A DNA stretch of 64,000 nucleotides, taken from the NCBI RefSeq assembly GCF_000471905.2, contig NW_006499435.1:4007394-4071393 (forward strand), in the 5' to 3' direction. The translations under genes were made by a program, and so were the position numbers. The notes beneath the pieces are model-generated. The model made no database searches, was not told where the DNA came from, and saw only the letters and a list, made by a program, of their open reading frames with translations. Below are positions 1-11,651 of the stretch, piece after piece. The stretch's first letter is position 1; the number at the start of each line of letters is the position of its first letter. This DNA is from Amborella trichopoda (taxonomy: Eukaryota; Streptophyta; Magnoliopsida; Amborellales; Amborellaceae).

Positions 1-85
1 TTTACGGGTTGGTAGGAGTAGAGGAGTAGTCGTACAACAATTAGAGTTCTTCGGTCGTCTCACGACACTACTATAGTCACGTCGA

Positions 86-88
<3 letters not shown>

Positions 89-118
<30 letters not shown>
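89..118. repeat. (TC)n microsatellite
   Basis: An uninterrupted run of TC dinucleotides lies just upstream of the first putative exon. Such runs are common in 5' UTRs and introns across this window. Confidence 0.9.
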
Positions 119-125
<7 letters not shown>

Positions 126-228
126 CTGGATAAGTTGCGCTGGTATTTGAATAGTTGGCATTGGGGTTTAGGCCCTTTCAAATCTCTCTCTCTCCCCCCA
201 AAGGCTAACTGTTTCAATACCATTTTAG

Positions 229-577
229 ACCACGTTGCTGGTTCCCGGTAATTACCAAGGACCGAGACAGATTAAGCATAACCAGATCTACAGCCAGCCT
301 GGAAAGCAGCGGATCAAGCTCCCGACTGTGAATGTTCGAACCACTGGCACAGTGTTGGTTGAGATGGTGGACAAGAATGGCCTCCACTTCTCAGATGAGT
401 TTTCTCTCTCTTTTCACATGCATTATTATAAATTGTTGAAATGGCTTATGGTCCTTCCAATGCTTGGTATGTTCGGTGTACTTGTAATTTTTCGGCCACA
501 GGAAGGTGCAGCGTTGCCTTCCTTTTCGAGAAACACGGAGCTCTAAAAACATGATGTTGTTGTTGAGGCTGTGTTAG
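229..577 (+). CDS. 3' end of an unrecognised two-exon gene (partial)
   Basis: I do not recognise this protein. An open frame follows an acceptor (TTTTAG, ends 228) and runs through 229-398; it includes the stretches [29 protein letters not shown] and [15 protein letters not shown] donor (GTTTTC at 399) and an acceptor (CACAG, ends 501) remove a 103-bp intron. Joining 398 to 502 keeps the frame and gives a basic tail ending MMLLLRLC with stop TAG at 575-577. Unspliced reading would instead give a hydrophobic tail ending at 546; I prefer the spliced form because both splice sites are good and the tail stays polar until its end. No start codon is visible here, so the 5' exons would lie outside the window. 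It could also be a gene fragment. Confidence 0.4.
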
Positions 578-1601
578 CAATGTTTTATATGGAGTTTTGA
601 AGGGATAGGCTTGCTAATGAAGAAAGTTTCTACCATTTGACTTGAGAGAGAGAGAAAGAGAAAGAGAGCGAGAAATAGAGAGTTGTAATTTCTTTGATTA
701 TAGAAAATACTAACTGAACATGGTGAATAATTGCTGTCGTGAACAGTCTAATTCATGGGTGATCGTACTTGTGGACATTGGAGAGAGCGAGAGGAAGGGA
801 AGGACGGAATGGGGGTGGGGCACGGGTGGTTAGGGGGGCGGATGCCTGGACATAGCGTCCTGCCCTTCCATTCCCACCATTGATATATGTTGTTTTTTGA
901 TTTGATCGTGCTCTTAGATCGATGCAAATCCGAGTGTAAACAGTATGTCTCAAAGCGGGAGAGAGAGAGAGAGAGGCAATTTCTTCAATTATAGGAAGCT
1001 TGAGTAACAAATCACAACAATCATTTGTGTGTGCAATTTTTATTTTTTTCTTAAAAAGAAAACCCATGTTCCAATTATCAGCCAAAATAGCCCCCAGAAT
1101 TATTTTCACAATATTATGGATCAAAATCTCCTCAGCTAAAAAGAATCTCTCTCTGGAAAAAAATCTCACGAACACTCCTCCCTGTGCTCCATGTATTTCC
1201 GTGACACTTTCTTCATTTCCTCTCTCGCCCTCTCTGGATAGCGAGCTCTTGAGAAACTATATTTTTGTTTGATTCATCTATCAGATCCAATTTCCTTAGG
1301 CCATATGGTGTTTATCATTGCATCCTCTTCTCTGCATTTACTTTGAATGGCAGATTGAAAAAGACATCGGGGCACATCTCTTACATTCACATGTATCAGC
1401 TGCATATCTTACGTTCATTCCCTTGGGTAAAACCTCTTTTAGGAATACTTTTTGGATATCAAATTTTGGGGATATAACTTCATCATGTTATGCTATTCTC
1501 AGACAGATCTTAAGAGTTTAAAATCTCAAAAAATCTAGTAAAACTCAATCATACTCGTAGCAATTTCAAAGCAGGTCCCAAATTTTCACATCAAGAAAAT
1601 T
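578..1601. other. Non-coding stretch
   Basis: I see no gene here. The stretch contains GA-rich runs (about 645-672 and 960-977) and short chance frames on both strands with no family resemblance. Confidence 0.6.
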
Positions 1602-1781
1602 CTAAGTAGCCGCAAGCACATGTAATTGTGAGGGGACCAGCCAGCCCAATGGTCCCCAGGACCACGCAAAGGCGGAGACGTAGATGCAATTGAAGAAGAC
1701 CACCAAATCTGCATAGGTTTTAGAGAAGGTTCCCTGGCCTGTGAGCCCGAAATTAACTGCAATGAGAGCAGCAACGACAAT
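1602..1781 (-). pseudogene. Sugar transporter (STP-type MFS) exon fragment
   Basis: Read on the minus strand, an intact acceptor (GCATTTTCAG) is followed at 1781 by about 51 codons that match the late-middle part of plant hexose/H+ symporters of the STP family. The clearest stretch is the hallmark FAWSWGPLGWLVPS, preceded by SKTYADLVVFFNCIYVSA. In the family this is followed by EIFPLEIRSA; here the frame departs into QLHVLAAT and stops at 1602-1604. I found no other STP exons on either side for many kilobases. It is most likely a relic exon copied or left behind by rearrangement, not a working transporter. Confidence 0.7.
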
Positions 1782-4052
1782 CTGAAAATGCAAAGTAGAG
1801 TTCAGTTAGTGGGAGTTGTATGAAAAAAGAAACAGAGCAGGGGCGTTGAAAGGAGTAGAAGAAAAGGAGAAAATAGAATAGATATAGATAGATAAGAGAT
1901 ACTTAAAAAAGGATAATAGATAGAGAAGAGAAGAAAGAAGAGAATGAAGCATTCTATATAAGGGAATGAAAAAAAAAAACATATGGATAGAACAAAAATA
2001 GGAACTTCAACCAACTGTAATTTCGAGTGGGAGCAGAGAGATAACTACTGAGCTACCAATCTATTCTATTTCATAACAAATACTATATGATCTCAAAAAG
2101 AATATTGAGGAGTGTTGCAACTTTTGATTCATGTAGATGGATTTGCAATGGTTTTTGAAGAAAAAGAGAAAAAAAAGTGGCGCAAACATGGCAGCCTAGA
2201 GCTGGGGTTTAGCAAAGAAGATAGGGAAGATCTAAAATTAAAGCAAGACTAAAAAATCAGAAATAAAAAGAGGAGCACTCTAATGGTTTAAATAAAATCC
2301 ACAACACTATCTTTCATTATGTTTGAGTACATTTCTGATATAAGAAAATCTTAAACAAGATTTAATTATGGCTATCGAACTAATCTAATAATGATAATTT
2401 ATTATAAAAGACTTTAGGTCAATAAAAATGTTTTAAAAACTTTCGAAATACTACTTATGTCTCTAAGTGAACAAAATGACTCAAGCAATATAAAATACAT
2501 AAAAGACAGATTCAATAATTTCTATAATTTTTTTTGTAAACTTTAACTTTGTCTCTCTTATCTGGATACTCAAGAACAGTATCCTGGGTTACATCAAGAA
2601 GAAAAGCCATTGGATGGGACTAAGGGGGGAGTTAAGAGAGAGAAGATAGAGCTCTTTCTAGGTTTTTTTATAGGTAAGGAGAGAGCATAGAGATCCTTTG
2701 TTAAAAAAAAGATTCAATGAAAATAATATTTTGATCGATAATACCATGAAAATCTAATTGTGGTTATTGTTCAAAAAAGTAAATAAAAAAGGCAGTTATT
2801 TGGTTGAAAAGTTGAAATCGAAATTTAAGGGCTTTTAATTGTGCAAAAAGCTTCTAGGATCTTTTTAGGTATATCGGTTGGTAGGAACTAAGATCTATGT
2901 AACTTCGACATTCATGTCTTTTGACTTTTTTGCTAACACCTGTATAACTTGGATACATGTATCTATGATTTTATAGACTGTTTCAACATATTGAGAACCC
3001 AATGCTTTAGAAATTTAAACATTTGGGAACCTGATGCTTTAGAAATTTAATCACTTTTTATTAATTTTTTTTAATGAAATACCACCACAACACCACCAAA
3101 TGTCACTTAAAATCTAACATTTAATTTATACGCCGACATTAGCCTTAAAGTTCATACAAACAAGGCAACATGTAAAACTCATTGTTCTCGCAGTAGATTG
3201 GCAGTGAATGGAGGAAGTAATGGAGCTAGAACTATAATAGAGCTCAACGGGAAGAAAGCTTGCCTACCTGCTGTTATTTTAATATTGCTATAAAAGATAA
3301 TCGCGTGTGCGAGTATCGCATGCGTGCACACACATAGACCCTTAAAAAAAGAAAAAAAAAAAGACAAAAAGAAAAAAAAATGGTTTGAATCAAAATAAGT
3401 AAATCCTCACCTCCTAACTCATTGAAAATTATAAGTCAAGCATTGAAAAACCTTTAAATCAATCATCTCCTTTGAACATTATAGTTGCGAAAGAAAATTA
3501 GGTTTTCAACCTCTAAAAATAGTGTGTATTATAATAAATTATCTGGACCATCCATTTTGCCTTGAAAATAAATGTTCATAGATCCCCAAGATCTATACCA
3601 TTTTTTGACTTATTGTAGGTGTTGGAAATTGATTTTAGAGCTGTTATAGAGATTTCCGTTGCTCAGTGCTTTCCCGATGAAAATATGAGGTGAGACTTGT
3701 ATTTTTTTTTCATATAACCTAGGCTTATAGAAACCTCATCCAAATAAAAACACGAGGAAACCACATGGACCATGGTTGCATTAGCAACGTAACTATTGCC
3801 ACATGGGTTCACAAGAGCTTCATCAAAAAGAAAAAGCATAGAGAAAGGGTTCTTAGAGGACTCTCTCTCTCTCTCTCTCTCAGGTGTATTTGCATGAACC
3901 TCTCCCCCTCTCTCATGTAAAGGAATCCCAAGGGGGGTTACAAGAGACCCATATGGATCAAATTTTCCAGCAATAAACACCCAAAATCTCCCCTGGAGAT
4001 GAACTATATAGGCTTGGATAATGATTCTATGCTGCATCAAATGATCTATCTC
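1782..4052. other. AT-rich non-coding stretch
   Basis: No coding region is supported. It holds AT-rich DNA with short frames lacking family resemblance, a (TC)n run at about 3862-3881, and poly-A/T tracts. Confidence 0.6.
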
Positions 4053-4323
4053 GGGATTATATACAATGAGACTATCACCTTTTGTGCACTCCTCAAGCTG
4101 TCAAATGTAAAATCGAATGGGAAGGGCAAATAATTTCTATGCAACGTCCCGCAAAAAATTTCTCAGACTTCAACCATGGTCAATGATACACCTCAAATGC
4201 TCAATTTCACATTTGAAGGCTTAGGGTAATTGCGAACTGTTTGTACCAAAGCTAAAGCTTAGGGTAATTGTGACCTTTTGTACCAAACATAAGCAGTCTC
4301 ATTATATATTTTGGTAGTTTCCA
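4053..4323. mobile_element. Foldback MITE, 9-bp TSD family (copy 1)
   Basis: The element starts GGGATTATATACAATGAGAC and ends in the near-inverted form of the same sequence (CAGTCTCATTATATATTTTG followed by a few bases). It is flanked by a perfect 9-bp direct repeat, ATCTATCTC, at 4044-4052 and 4324-4332. The two arms are inverted copies of each other around a centre near 4160. It is slightly longer than other copies because a short piece of the 3' arm (AAGCTTAGGGTAATTG-like) is duplicated. Confidence 0.8.
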
Positions 4324-5507
4324 ATCTATCTCGTGCCTAACTCGGTTAAAATTCATGCAAGTACTGTAACTCTCCGGAGTTAACGGCAATTTAAGCTGCA
4401 TCTACCCTCCACAATGATAGCCCTTCTCTCAAACTGCAGATATCAATACGGATTTACATGATTTTCTATCCTAGACTAAAAGCATTGGCCTAGAGGATAC
4501 CATGCAGCAATGTCTTGATAAAAGTAGTCAAGAACAAGGGACTAAAGAGGTGTAGTTAAAAAGTGCACCTACCACTTAAGGCAACTACACAAGTATCTCT
4601 GATAGAAGTAACTTTGATGGGTAAACTTTGTTATCATGGAGATTGACTTGCTCTTTCACTTCCCTTTTCAACCAGTCATTTGACCCTATAATTTCATGGG
4701 CATGGTCATGAAGGAAACATGATCCTTCGTCATCATTTGAGGCATTGCAAGGAATATGAATGGCCAGAGGCCCAACTCTTTGATTATTAAAAGCCAAACT
4801 ACAAAAACAAAGGGGGGATATAAGGCAGTTGAAGGATTTGAACCTCTCAACTATTTCTCCCCCGCAAGAACCAACCTCAACCAAAAACAATAGTAGTAAA
4901 CTGTATGTTATGAAATACTAAGAAGAGTAAGAATCGAGAATCGTCAGAATAGCGGTCTGTCCCCTAAATTAACAGTGAGCTTTTTAATTCACCAACTACA
5001 TGCATTGTGTGGTGGTAAATAGGGCGTGGAATTCCACTCTTAGTCGATTCAAACACCTGGGATGCTTTCGTTTCAAATACATTTTCTTTACTGAGGTCAT
5101 TACTTCTTAGTGGGTAATTTTCTCAAGTGATCACATCTTTTGCTGTGGCACCATTTAAACCTAGCTTCTTAGGCCCAACATGTCTGATCACATCGAACAA
5201 CAATTCTTTTTTTTCCCTTTTTTTTGTATACAATTTTCCTTCTTGTACTTCAACATGCCCGATTGTTAGTAGAACTCAAACCCTTCTCTGTCTTCACTTT
5301 GTACTCTCAATGGCCATGCATAACACAGATCTCCATCTAAAGTCTTTGATTGGAAACTCTGTATATGTCTCCCTAGCAATATACAAACAGTCTCAAGTTC
5401 CTTTTCATGTGCTAGTAGGATCATCATCTTAATTTTCCTTTCACAATTAAGTTACAAACCTTGACAATTGTGATTACTGGCCTCTTTTCATGAACTATTG
5501 ACATTCA

Positions 5508-5643
5508 CCCTCGACGTGCGTATGCCAAAATGTGTTGCGTTAGTTTCACATGCCAAACCCTGCGATTGCACCCTTGACATGCGTATGCAAAATGTGTTGT
5601 GTTAGTTTCACATGCCAATTCCTGCAATTGCACCCTTGACATG
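5508..5643. repeat. Tandem duplication, about 60 bp unit
   Basis: Two adjacent copies share ATGCGTATGC, AAATGTGTTG and TTAGTTTCACATGCCAA followed by ATTGCACCCTTGACATG. The flanking 4324-8110 interval otherwise shows no gene. Confidence 0.75.
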
Positions 5644-8110
5644 ATCTTGATCAATGTAGTGTTTGTGTCCTTGCGATCTCCTTGAGGATAAAATCACACT
5701 AGGAAATGACAAGATATGGTTTCCTTGCACAACAATAAGTAATTTCCACCCTTAAGACACTTACAAATATATGATGATCCGTACCCCAATACCCCATATG
5801 AGCCAATGATGTTTACTATGAACTTAGGGGCATGTTACCCTTGAATGCTGTTGAATGATGTTGCGTCACACCACTCAACTAAGTACCTTGTGAATATAAG
5901 CATGATATAGCAGTTTTTTAAGTAGTGCATGATGTGTTACGCATCATATCAAGTGCCCACATCAAAAGGTGCACAATAACAATCTCTTGCATAAATCCAT
6001 TGTATAGCCCTCCATGGTCTTTGCTTTAGACTTGGAGTGCCATCAACTAACAATTTCAGAATATCACCAGAGTCCTTCAATCCAAGACTTGGAATGACCT
6101 CACTATAAACCACCCAAATAACATGGAGATCACAAGCAATGACTTCAATTGCGAAGTTTGACAGGAAACCTATTTCACAACTGTATCAAATGCGTCTAAT
6201 ATCATTTTGTCTCTCTGTCACTGATTTTGCCACTCTTTCACATGCTACCAAATTGATGAAAACAAAGTTTCAATAATGTTCTTTCTTCACCAGGCAAAAG
6301 TTCTAAACGTCTAAATGTGGTCCTTTGCATCATTCTCAAATGCCACCTAGCTGACTTCAACATTTGGGAGTGTACATCTCTCTCTCTCTCTCTTGGTTGA
6401 GAAGATGACCGTTCAGTTATTCTAGAAACATTTTTCTATTTCTGATGATGGGATGTCTAAGCTCACTTTATTTAGCCTCGCCCCTTGCCTTAACGCAACA
6501 TTGGACTAATAATGGGCATATCATACTGAGCATCCATAGTCCAAGACACGATACAAGAACTCTTGCACCTGCTAAGGCTAATCTGTTGCTGCACATAAGC
6601 ACATAGATATGTGTGTGTGTGCCATGTAGATCATAAGCATCACAGCATCATACCATATTACAGAACCATGATCATCGTGAAATAACTAATTGTATGTAAA
6701 TCAAGATCAAGAGTACCACTAAAATATGCCTAAACAAAACCAAGACCTTAAGCATCCACAATTAAAAACCGGAGGAGGAGTAGAGCAACCATTTCCTTTT
6801 GTTTATTTTCTCGTTCCTTAGTCATGGGATGCCACCTGACATTCCCTTTTGCAATCGTAAATTATGTTCACTATATTAAACAAACCCTGTACAATAAAAC
6901 AACCATTAAATTCTGCAAAAAAAATGCACAAGAACAACCATGGCATTGGAGCCACTAGTTATCAATAAAAGAATGCTAACAACCTCTAACTTCATGACTT
7001 GCAATGAAAAGAATATAAAAGACACATTGCAATAACTAATCTTTGGTACAGTCACACCTCATTTGGCAGGTTTTTTGATAACTGAGGTCCCAAAATCCTT
7101 CTCCTACTCTCCACAATCAATCTTGTGAAAAAGTATTTTAAAAAAAAGGATTTGGAGACCTAGAAATGTTCCAAATCGAATGCCACCTCAAAATCTGATC
7201 TGAAATGCAAAATCAATTTGAAATCCAACTTTTTATGATGCAGAATAAAGTACAGATGTTTTAGAGTGTTTCCGGTCCACAATCATGGAAAAAATGGACT
7301 TTTAAATCTAGAAAAACGATCATTGATTCTGAAAGCGAAGTCAATTTGAGAAAATTGAGAGAGTTGTTTTACAAGTTTCACAGAAATTGATCTACAGTCA
7401 AGATTCTTGACCAATAAATCGTACTGATCCTATGACCGGGAATGACGCCTAGACTAATCAATGGACCAACTAATCATATGTTAAAACAAATTATACAAAA
7501 AATCATATATAAAAGAGACAAGTTGTATATTAGGGGGCCAATCCTCAACTGATGTGATTCCAAGTGTTCAATTTTTTCTTTTTTGAGACTAATCAATCTG
7601 GATTACCAGTACATAAAACTCTCCATTTTTAATCAAGCTCTTAAACAAAACACCAACCCCAAATTACAATAATAATTGACATAATGCCTTCACTTCATTA
7701 ACAAAGTGTTATCTTTTTATTTTTTTTATTGTTAACAGAGTGAGCGCCCACCCAAGAAAACATAGAGAGCTTCAAAAGCATAAACATAATACACCATATC
7801 CATCAAATTATAACACTGAATGACAGAGATAAATGCACCATAACCACCATAACCAACAAAATGATAATATGAATCAGAAGAAAAACAAGGAACATACCCA
7901 TCAAAATGGAACACTGAATTACACAGTAAAACCCATACATCAAATTGATTATCTGAATTACATAATAAATCTCAAAGTAAAGCATACATGACCAATTAAT
8001 TCACATAAATAAGAAAAACCATCAATCAAATTACAGTGAAAGAAAGTGTTGAAAGCAATTTTCCATCGATTATGAAAATACCATATTATCCCATTCGATT
8101 GATGGACCGG
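5644..8110. other. Non-coding stretch downstream of the DUF962 gene
   Basis: No coding region is supported. The part nearest the gene (about 7730-8110) could include its 3' UTR. It has a loose repetition of CATCAAATT and ACTGAATGACA-like words. Confidence 0.5.
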
Positions 8111-8449
8111 TCAAAAAACTGATAAAACAGGCCGCTTTCCGAGACGCTTTATCTCTCTGTCCATCTGACCAGTGAGCATGAGACTGAACATCTTGAGATC
8201 ACAGAGAAAGGACCAAACAGGATGGCCAAAAGTTGCAGGCGTGTTCCCCTCAACAAAGAAGTGGCTATACCATGCAAGACCATAGCCAGAGATAGGAGCG
8301 ATAAAGATGAACCACCATCTAAAGAGGAGAGAGAGCAATAAGAAGAAGAGAGCAGAGAGAGTAGCGACAAAGTGCCATCGCCTGGTCGAGGCCTTCGAGT
8401 GCTGGTTCATGTAGAAGGGCCAAAACTCATCTAAGCTCCTAAAATGCAT
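8111..8449 (-). CDS. DUF962 / Mpo1-like membrane protein
   Basis: A complete single-exon gene for 112 aa, about the usual length of the short plant DUF962 (YGL010w-like) proteins. It opens MHFRSLDEFWPFYMNQH and keeps the family signatures: QHSKASTRRWHF (residues 16-27), two hydrophobic segments (about 28-52), then GYGLAWYSHFFVEGNTPATFGHP (55-77), and a C-terminal KRLGKRPVL. The conserved His17, His26, His63 and His76, with Glu67, are the likely metal ligands. Yeast Mpo1 is an ER Fe(II) dioxygenase in phytosphingosine degradation (2-hydroxy fatty acid alpha-oxidation); the same role for this protein is inference. The start is the first ATG of the frame and matches the family N terminus. Its upstream flank is a long purine-rich repeat array. 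Confidence 0.9.
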   Translation of the reverse strand: MHFRSLDEFWPFYMNQHSKASTRRWHFVATLSALFFLLLSLLFRWWFIFIAPISGYGLAWYSHFFVEGNTPATFGHPVWSFLCDLKMFSLMLTGQMDREIKRLGKRPVLSVF

Positions 8450-8827
8450 CCTGTGAGGCTGGAACTCAAAATGGGTCTCTTGGGTTTTCCTTGTTGCTCT
8501 CTCTAACTCTGGTTGAGCGTTATGGGTAAAGGTCTGAGGGGGAAAGATTGCATCTTTGGAAGCGATAAAAACAGGGGACTAAGATGAAGAGCCAATCCAT
8601 TGAATTGGGTAAGAATTGCAGGGAGTTCCTGTTTTTCTTTCCTGATGTTTGGATTCTATAGAGAGAAAGGGCAAATGGGTTGAAGATACAGAACTGTGGG
8701 GCTGTTGTTTAGAGAGAGAGGGCAATTGGGTTTCGTAAGTTATTGTGTTTCCTGCGTGCCCGCATGTGTGGGAAATGACGAAGATACTTTCAGAGTAGGG
8801 TTGAAGAGATTTTGGGTTTCTGCTGTC

Positions 8828-8872
8828 TCATATAGAGAGAGAGAGAGGGGAGAGAGAGAGAGAGAGAGAGGA
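8828..8872. repeat. (GA)n microsatellite
   Basis: A GA dinucleotide run with small interruptions, upstream of the DUF962 gene. Confidence 0.85.
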
Positions 8873-8936
8873 GACGGGTTCAGATAACCAGGCGTCATCA
8901 GAGGGGGAGGGTATTAGATGGCTATAGACGTCATAG

Positions 8937-9301
8937 AGAGAAAGGAGGAGGGGAGAGAAAGAGCAAAGAGGAGAGAGAAAGAAAACAGGGGAGAGAAAGG
9001 AGGAGGGGAGAGAGAAAGAAAACAGGGGAGAGAAAGGAGGAGGGGAGAGAATGGAGGGGAGAGAGAGAGCAAAGAGAAGAGAGAGAGAGCAAAGACTGGA
9101 GAGAGAGCAAACAGGAGAGAGAGAGAGAGCAAAGACTGGAGAGAGAGCAAACAGGAGAGAGAGAGAGAGCAAAGACTGGAGAGAGAGCAAACAGGAGAGA
9201 GAGAGAGAGCAAAGACTGGAGAGAGAGCAAAGAGGGGAGAGAGCAAAGAGGGGAGAGAGAGAGCAAAGAGGAGAGAGAGAGCGCAAAGAGGAGAGAGAGG
9301 G
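8937..9301. repeat. Purine-only tandem array with a 40-bp core period
   Basis: About 365 bp of almost pure A/G on the plus strand. In its core, AAAGACTGGAGAGAGAGCAA recurs at 9091, 9131, 9171 and 9211, an exact 40-bp period. Upstream, AGGAGGGGAGAGA-type units (about 8944-9060) repeat less regularly. Long frames on both strands across it are a consequence of the repeat and are not genes. Confidence 0.9.
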
Positions 9302-9746
9302 CGTCGGTTGTAGGTCACAAGGATGATGCAATGAGACGCTATCTTGGCTCTCACACAAATTTTTAAGCTTCTGTTTTTCAATCATATTTTTTCTATTCCC
9401 ACCCGAAATATCTGCAATCCACGTATATTTTGGGTGTGATTAACAAAAAAAAAAGGTGAAAATGGCCCCTGGTTTTTTAAGGGAAACCATGGATCAGTAT
9501 CCTGTTTTATATCAAAAAATAAAAAATAAAAAATACTTCGAGGTCATTCTGACCTGGTCTTGAACTTGGATAACTACACCGGACCGGAATGGTTCCCTTA
9601 TTTTTTTTCTTTTTTAATATTTTCTCATTTTTTTGGCTCAAAATTTTTTTAAGTTAATTTTTTGAGAAAATTTTCAAAATATACTTGATTTGGCAACTAT
9701 TTAACGTTTTACGGTTTTTAACTATTCCAACTCATAAATATGTGAT

Positions 9747-10985
9747 TAGGGGTGGCAGCGGACCGGATGAGACCTATGTGGGTTCAAAAAATGGACCCGA
9801 TAAGTCGGTGTGACCCGAACAATATTCAGGTCTGGTTTTATGCGGGCTCGACCCGAATAGTAGTATTATTTAAATAATAAAATAATTATAAAAAAAAAAA
9901 TGATTCTATAAGATCCTCCCCCACCTATATGTGTAGGACACCAAAAGATTACTATTAAATTTAACAACATCTCTAAAAAAGTCAAGTGCCACACCCATGA
10001 GATAACTTTTTTAGATATTCATGTCAAATTTAATGGTAATCATATGTATCCTACATACATTGGTGATGGAGGATCCTATAGGTTCATTACTTATACAATT
10101 AACACAAAATTTACAAAACGATATATATTATATGATAAATGATCGTATATGACCCTTCCCCACCCATATGTATAAGACTCCAAAGGACCACCATTAAATT
10201 TGGCATGGATCTATAGAAAAGTCAAGTCTCACAACCCATGTGATAATTTTTTTAAAGATTCGTGCCAACTTTAATGGTGGTCTTTTATGGTCCTGGAGGA
10301 GGATCCTATAAGATCATTACTTTTATAAAAAAACACACCTTAATTTTTTTAAATAAACTTTAAAATTTTCAAAACCTCATCCATACCCTTTTCTATATTT
10401 TTTCCATTCTTTTATCAAAATAGCCTTCTGGTAGTCTTACAAACATGAAGACATCACGGTAGCCTCAATGTCATGATAGTCATAGGTAGTTTGATGTTTT
10501 GAGACATCACAGTACTTAAAAAGCCGCGATAGTTGTTAAGGGTTCGTATGCCATGTGGCAGTTAAATTAGAATCGTGATAGTCCAATAAATCATCATTGT
10601 TCTTTAAATGTCGTGATGCTTCGAGACTACATGATTCGTCATGACCATCATAGTTTTTAATAGATTGTGATGCTTTCATAGTTCTAAGACTACTGTGAAA
10701 GCTATTTTCATCTACTCACCCAAAAGAGGGATATGAATGAGAGTTTAGAAAGTTTGAGGATTATTTCTAATAATCAAAAAATTAAGGTATAAGTTTGATA
10801 ATTTCCCTAAATAATACTTAATATATAATATTTTAATAATATAACTATATGTTTTACTTATAATATTAAAATAATACATGTATATATTCAATATAACAGT
10901 TTAAATACTAAAATTTATATATTTTAATTTTTTGGTCGGGTCTGGGTTCCGCACCCGGACTTAGCCTGAGCCGTTGCTACCCCTA
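9747..10985. mobile_element. hAT-like non-autonomous element, 1.24 kb
   Basis: The ends are inverted: TAGGGGTGGCAGCGG at 9747 and the complement of TAGGGGTAGCAACGG at the right end. GC-rich subterminal words (GGACCGG, GGGTCGGGTCTGGG) are typical of plant hAT ends. The flanking 8-mers TATGTGAT (9739-9746) and GATTTGAT (10986-10993) agree at 6 of 8 bases, consistent with an old 8-bp target duplication. No transposase is present. Two related foldback units are nested inside. Confidence 0.7.
9903..10318. repeat. Two nested foldback units inside the hAT-like element
   Basis: Two related copies (about 9903-10085 and 10138-10318) each begin with a GATCCTCCCCCACC/GACCCTTCCCCACC motif and end with its inverse, GGAGGATCCTATA. 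Each has an internal inverted pair around AAAAGTCAAGT...CCCATG. They look like short MITEs of one family inserted or duplicated within the larger element. Confidence 0.6.
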
Positions 10986-11419
10986 GATTTGATGAGTTTT
11001 TATTTCCCTTCTATTCCTTTTGGTTAAGTTTATTTACTAAGAAGTTTGAAGGAGAAATGTGATAGAAGCAGAGTGAGATCATGCTCTTGAAGTAAATGTA
11101 ATTACCCTTTTTTTTCTTCTCTTTTAATAACATTAATGCCTTTCCATTTCATTAACATTGCACCATGTACCACTTTAATAACTTTAATGTGTTTCCATTT
11201 CATTAACATTGCACCATGTACCATTTCATCATTTACATAGCAACATACACCCAAAGTTAAAAAGAACTGGTTCCTTAAGAAGAAACCTGTGAAAACAAAA
11301 CTATAGTCTAATACTCAAGGAGAGCACCTAGCCTTGCCAGCCAACATGATCCTGGTTCGCTTCTCTAAGGGCATGGAAATGGTGATATGGCTATTCCCCT
11401 AGTATCAAATTTTCTCAAG
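10986..11419. other. Non-coding stretch
   Basis: No gene is seen. A short tandem copy of ATTTCATTAACATTGCACCA occurs at about 11146-11165 and 11198-11217. Confidence 0.6.
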
Positions 11420-11651
11420 GGGAAAGTATAGAAAATGACAATTTACCTTTCATACAAGGTGGTCACATTAATCTTGACCATTGGATGTGAAATTGGGTGG
11501 TTGTAATTATTTCATTGACCAAGCTCAAACTTCAAAAGAAATCTTTTCAAACTTTGTGACGCATGTAAGCTATCAAATTTCACATCAAATGGCTGTAAAG
11601 AATTATGACCGCCTTGTATCAAAAGTAAATGGTCCCATTGTATACAATCCC
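11420..11651. mobile_element. Foldback MITE, 9-bp TSD family (copy 2)
   Basis: This 232-bp copy starts GGGAAAGTATAGAAAATGAC and ends GGTCCCATTGTATACAATCCC, with inverted arms around ACTTTGTGACGC. Its flanking 9-mers agree only partly (5 of 9), so the target duplication is eroded. Confidence 0.7.

Noticed and set aside
753..1175. 140-aa minus-strand frame
   Set aside because: It has no family resemblance and non-coding-like composition, and it overlaps GA-rich repeats.
8828..9385. Frames of 91-185 aa on both strands of the purine array
   Set aside because: They exist because a repeat of GA-type units has no stop codons. The proteins are pure Ser-Leu or Arg-Glu periodicity and have no family.
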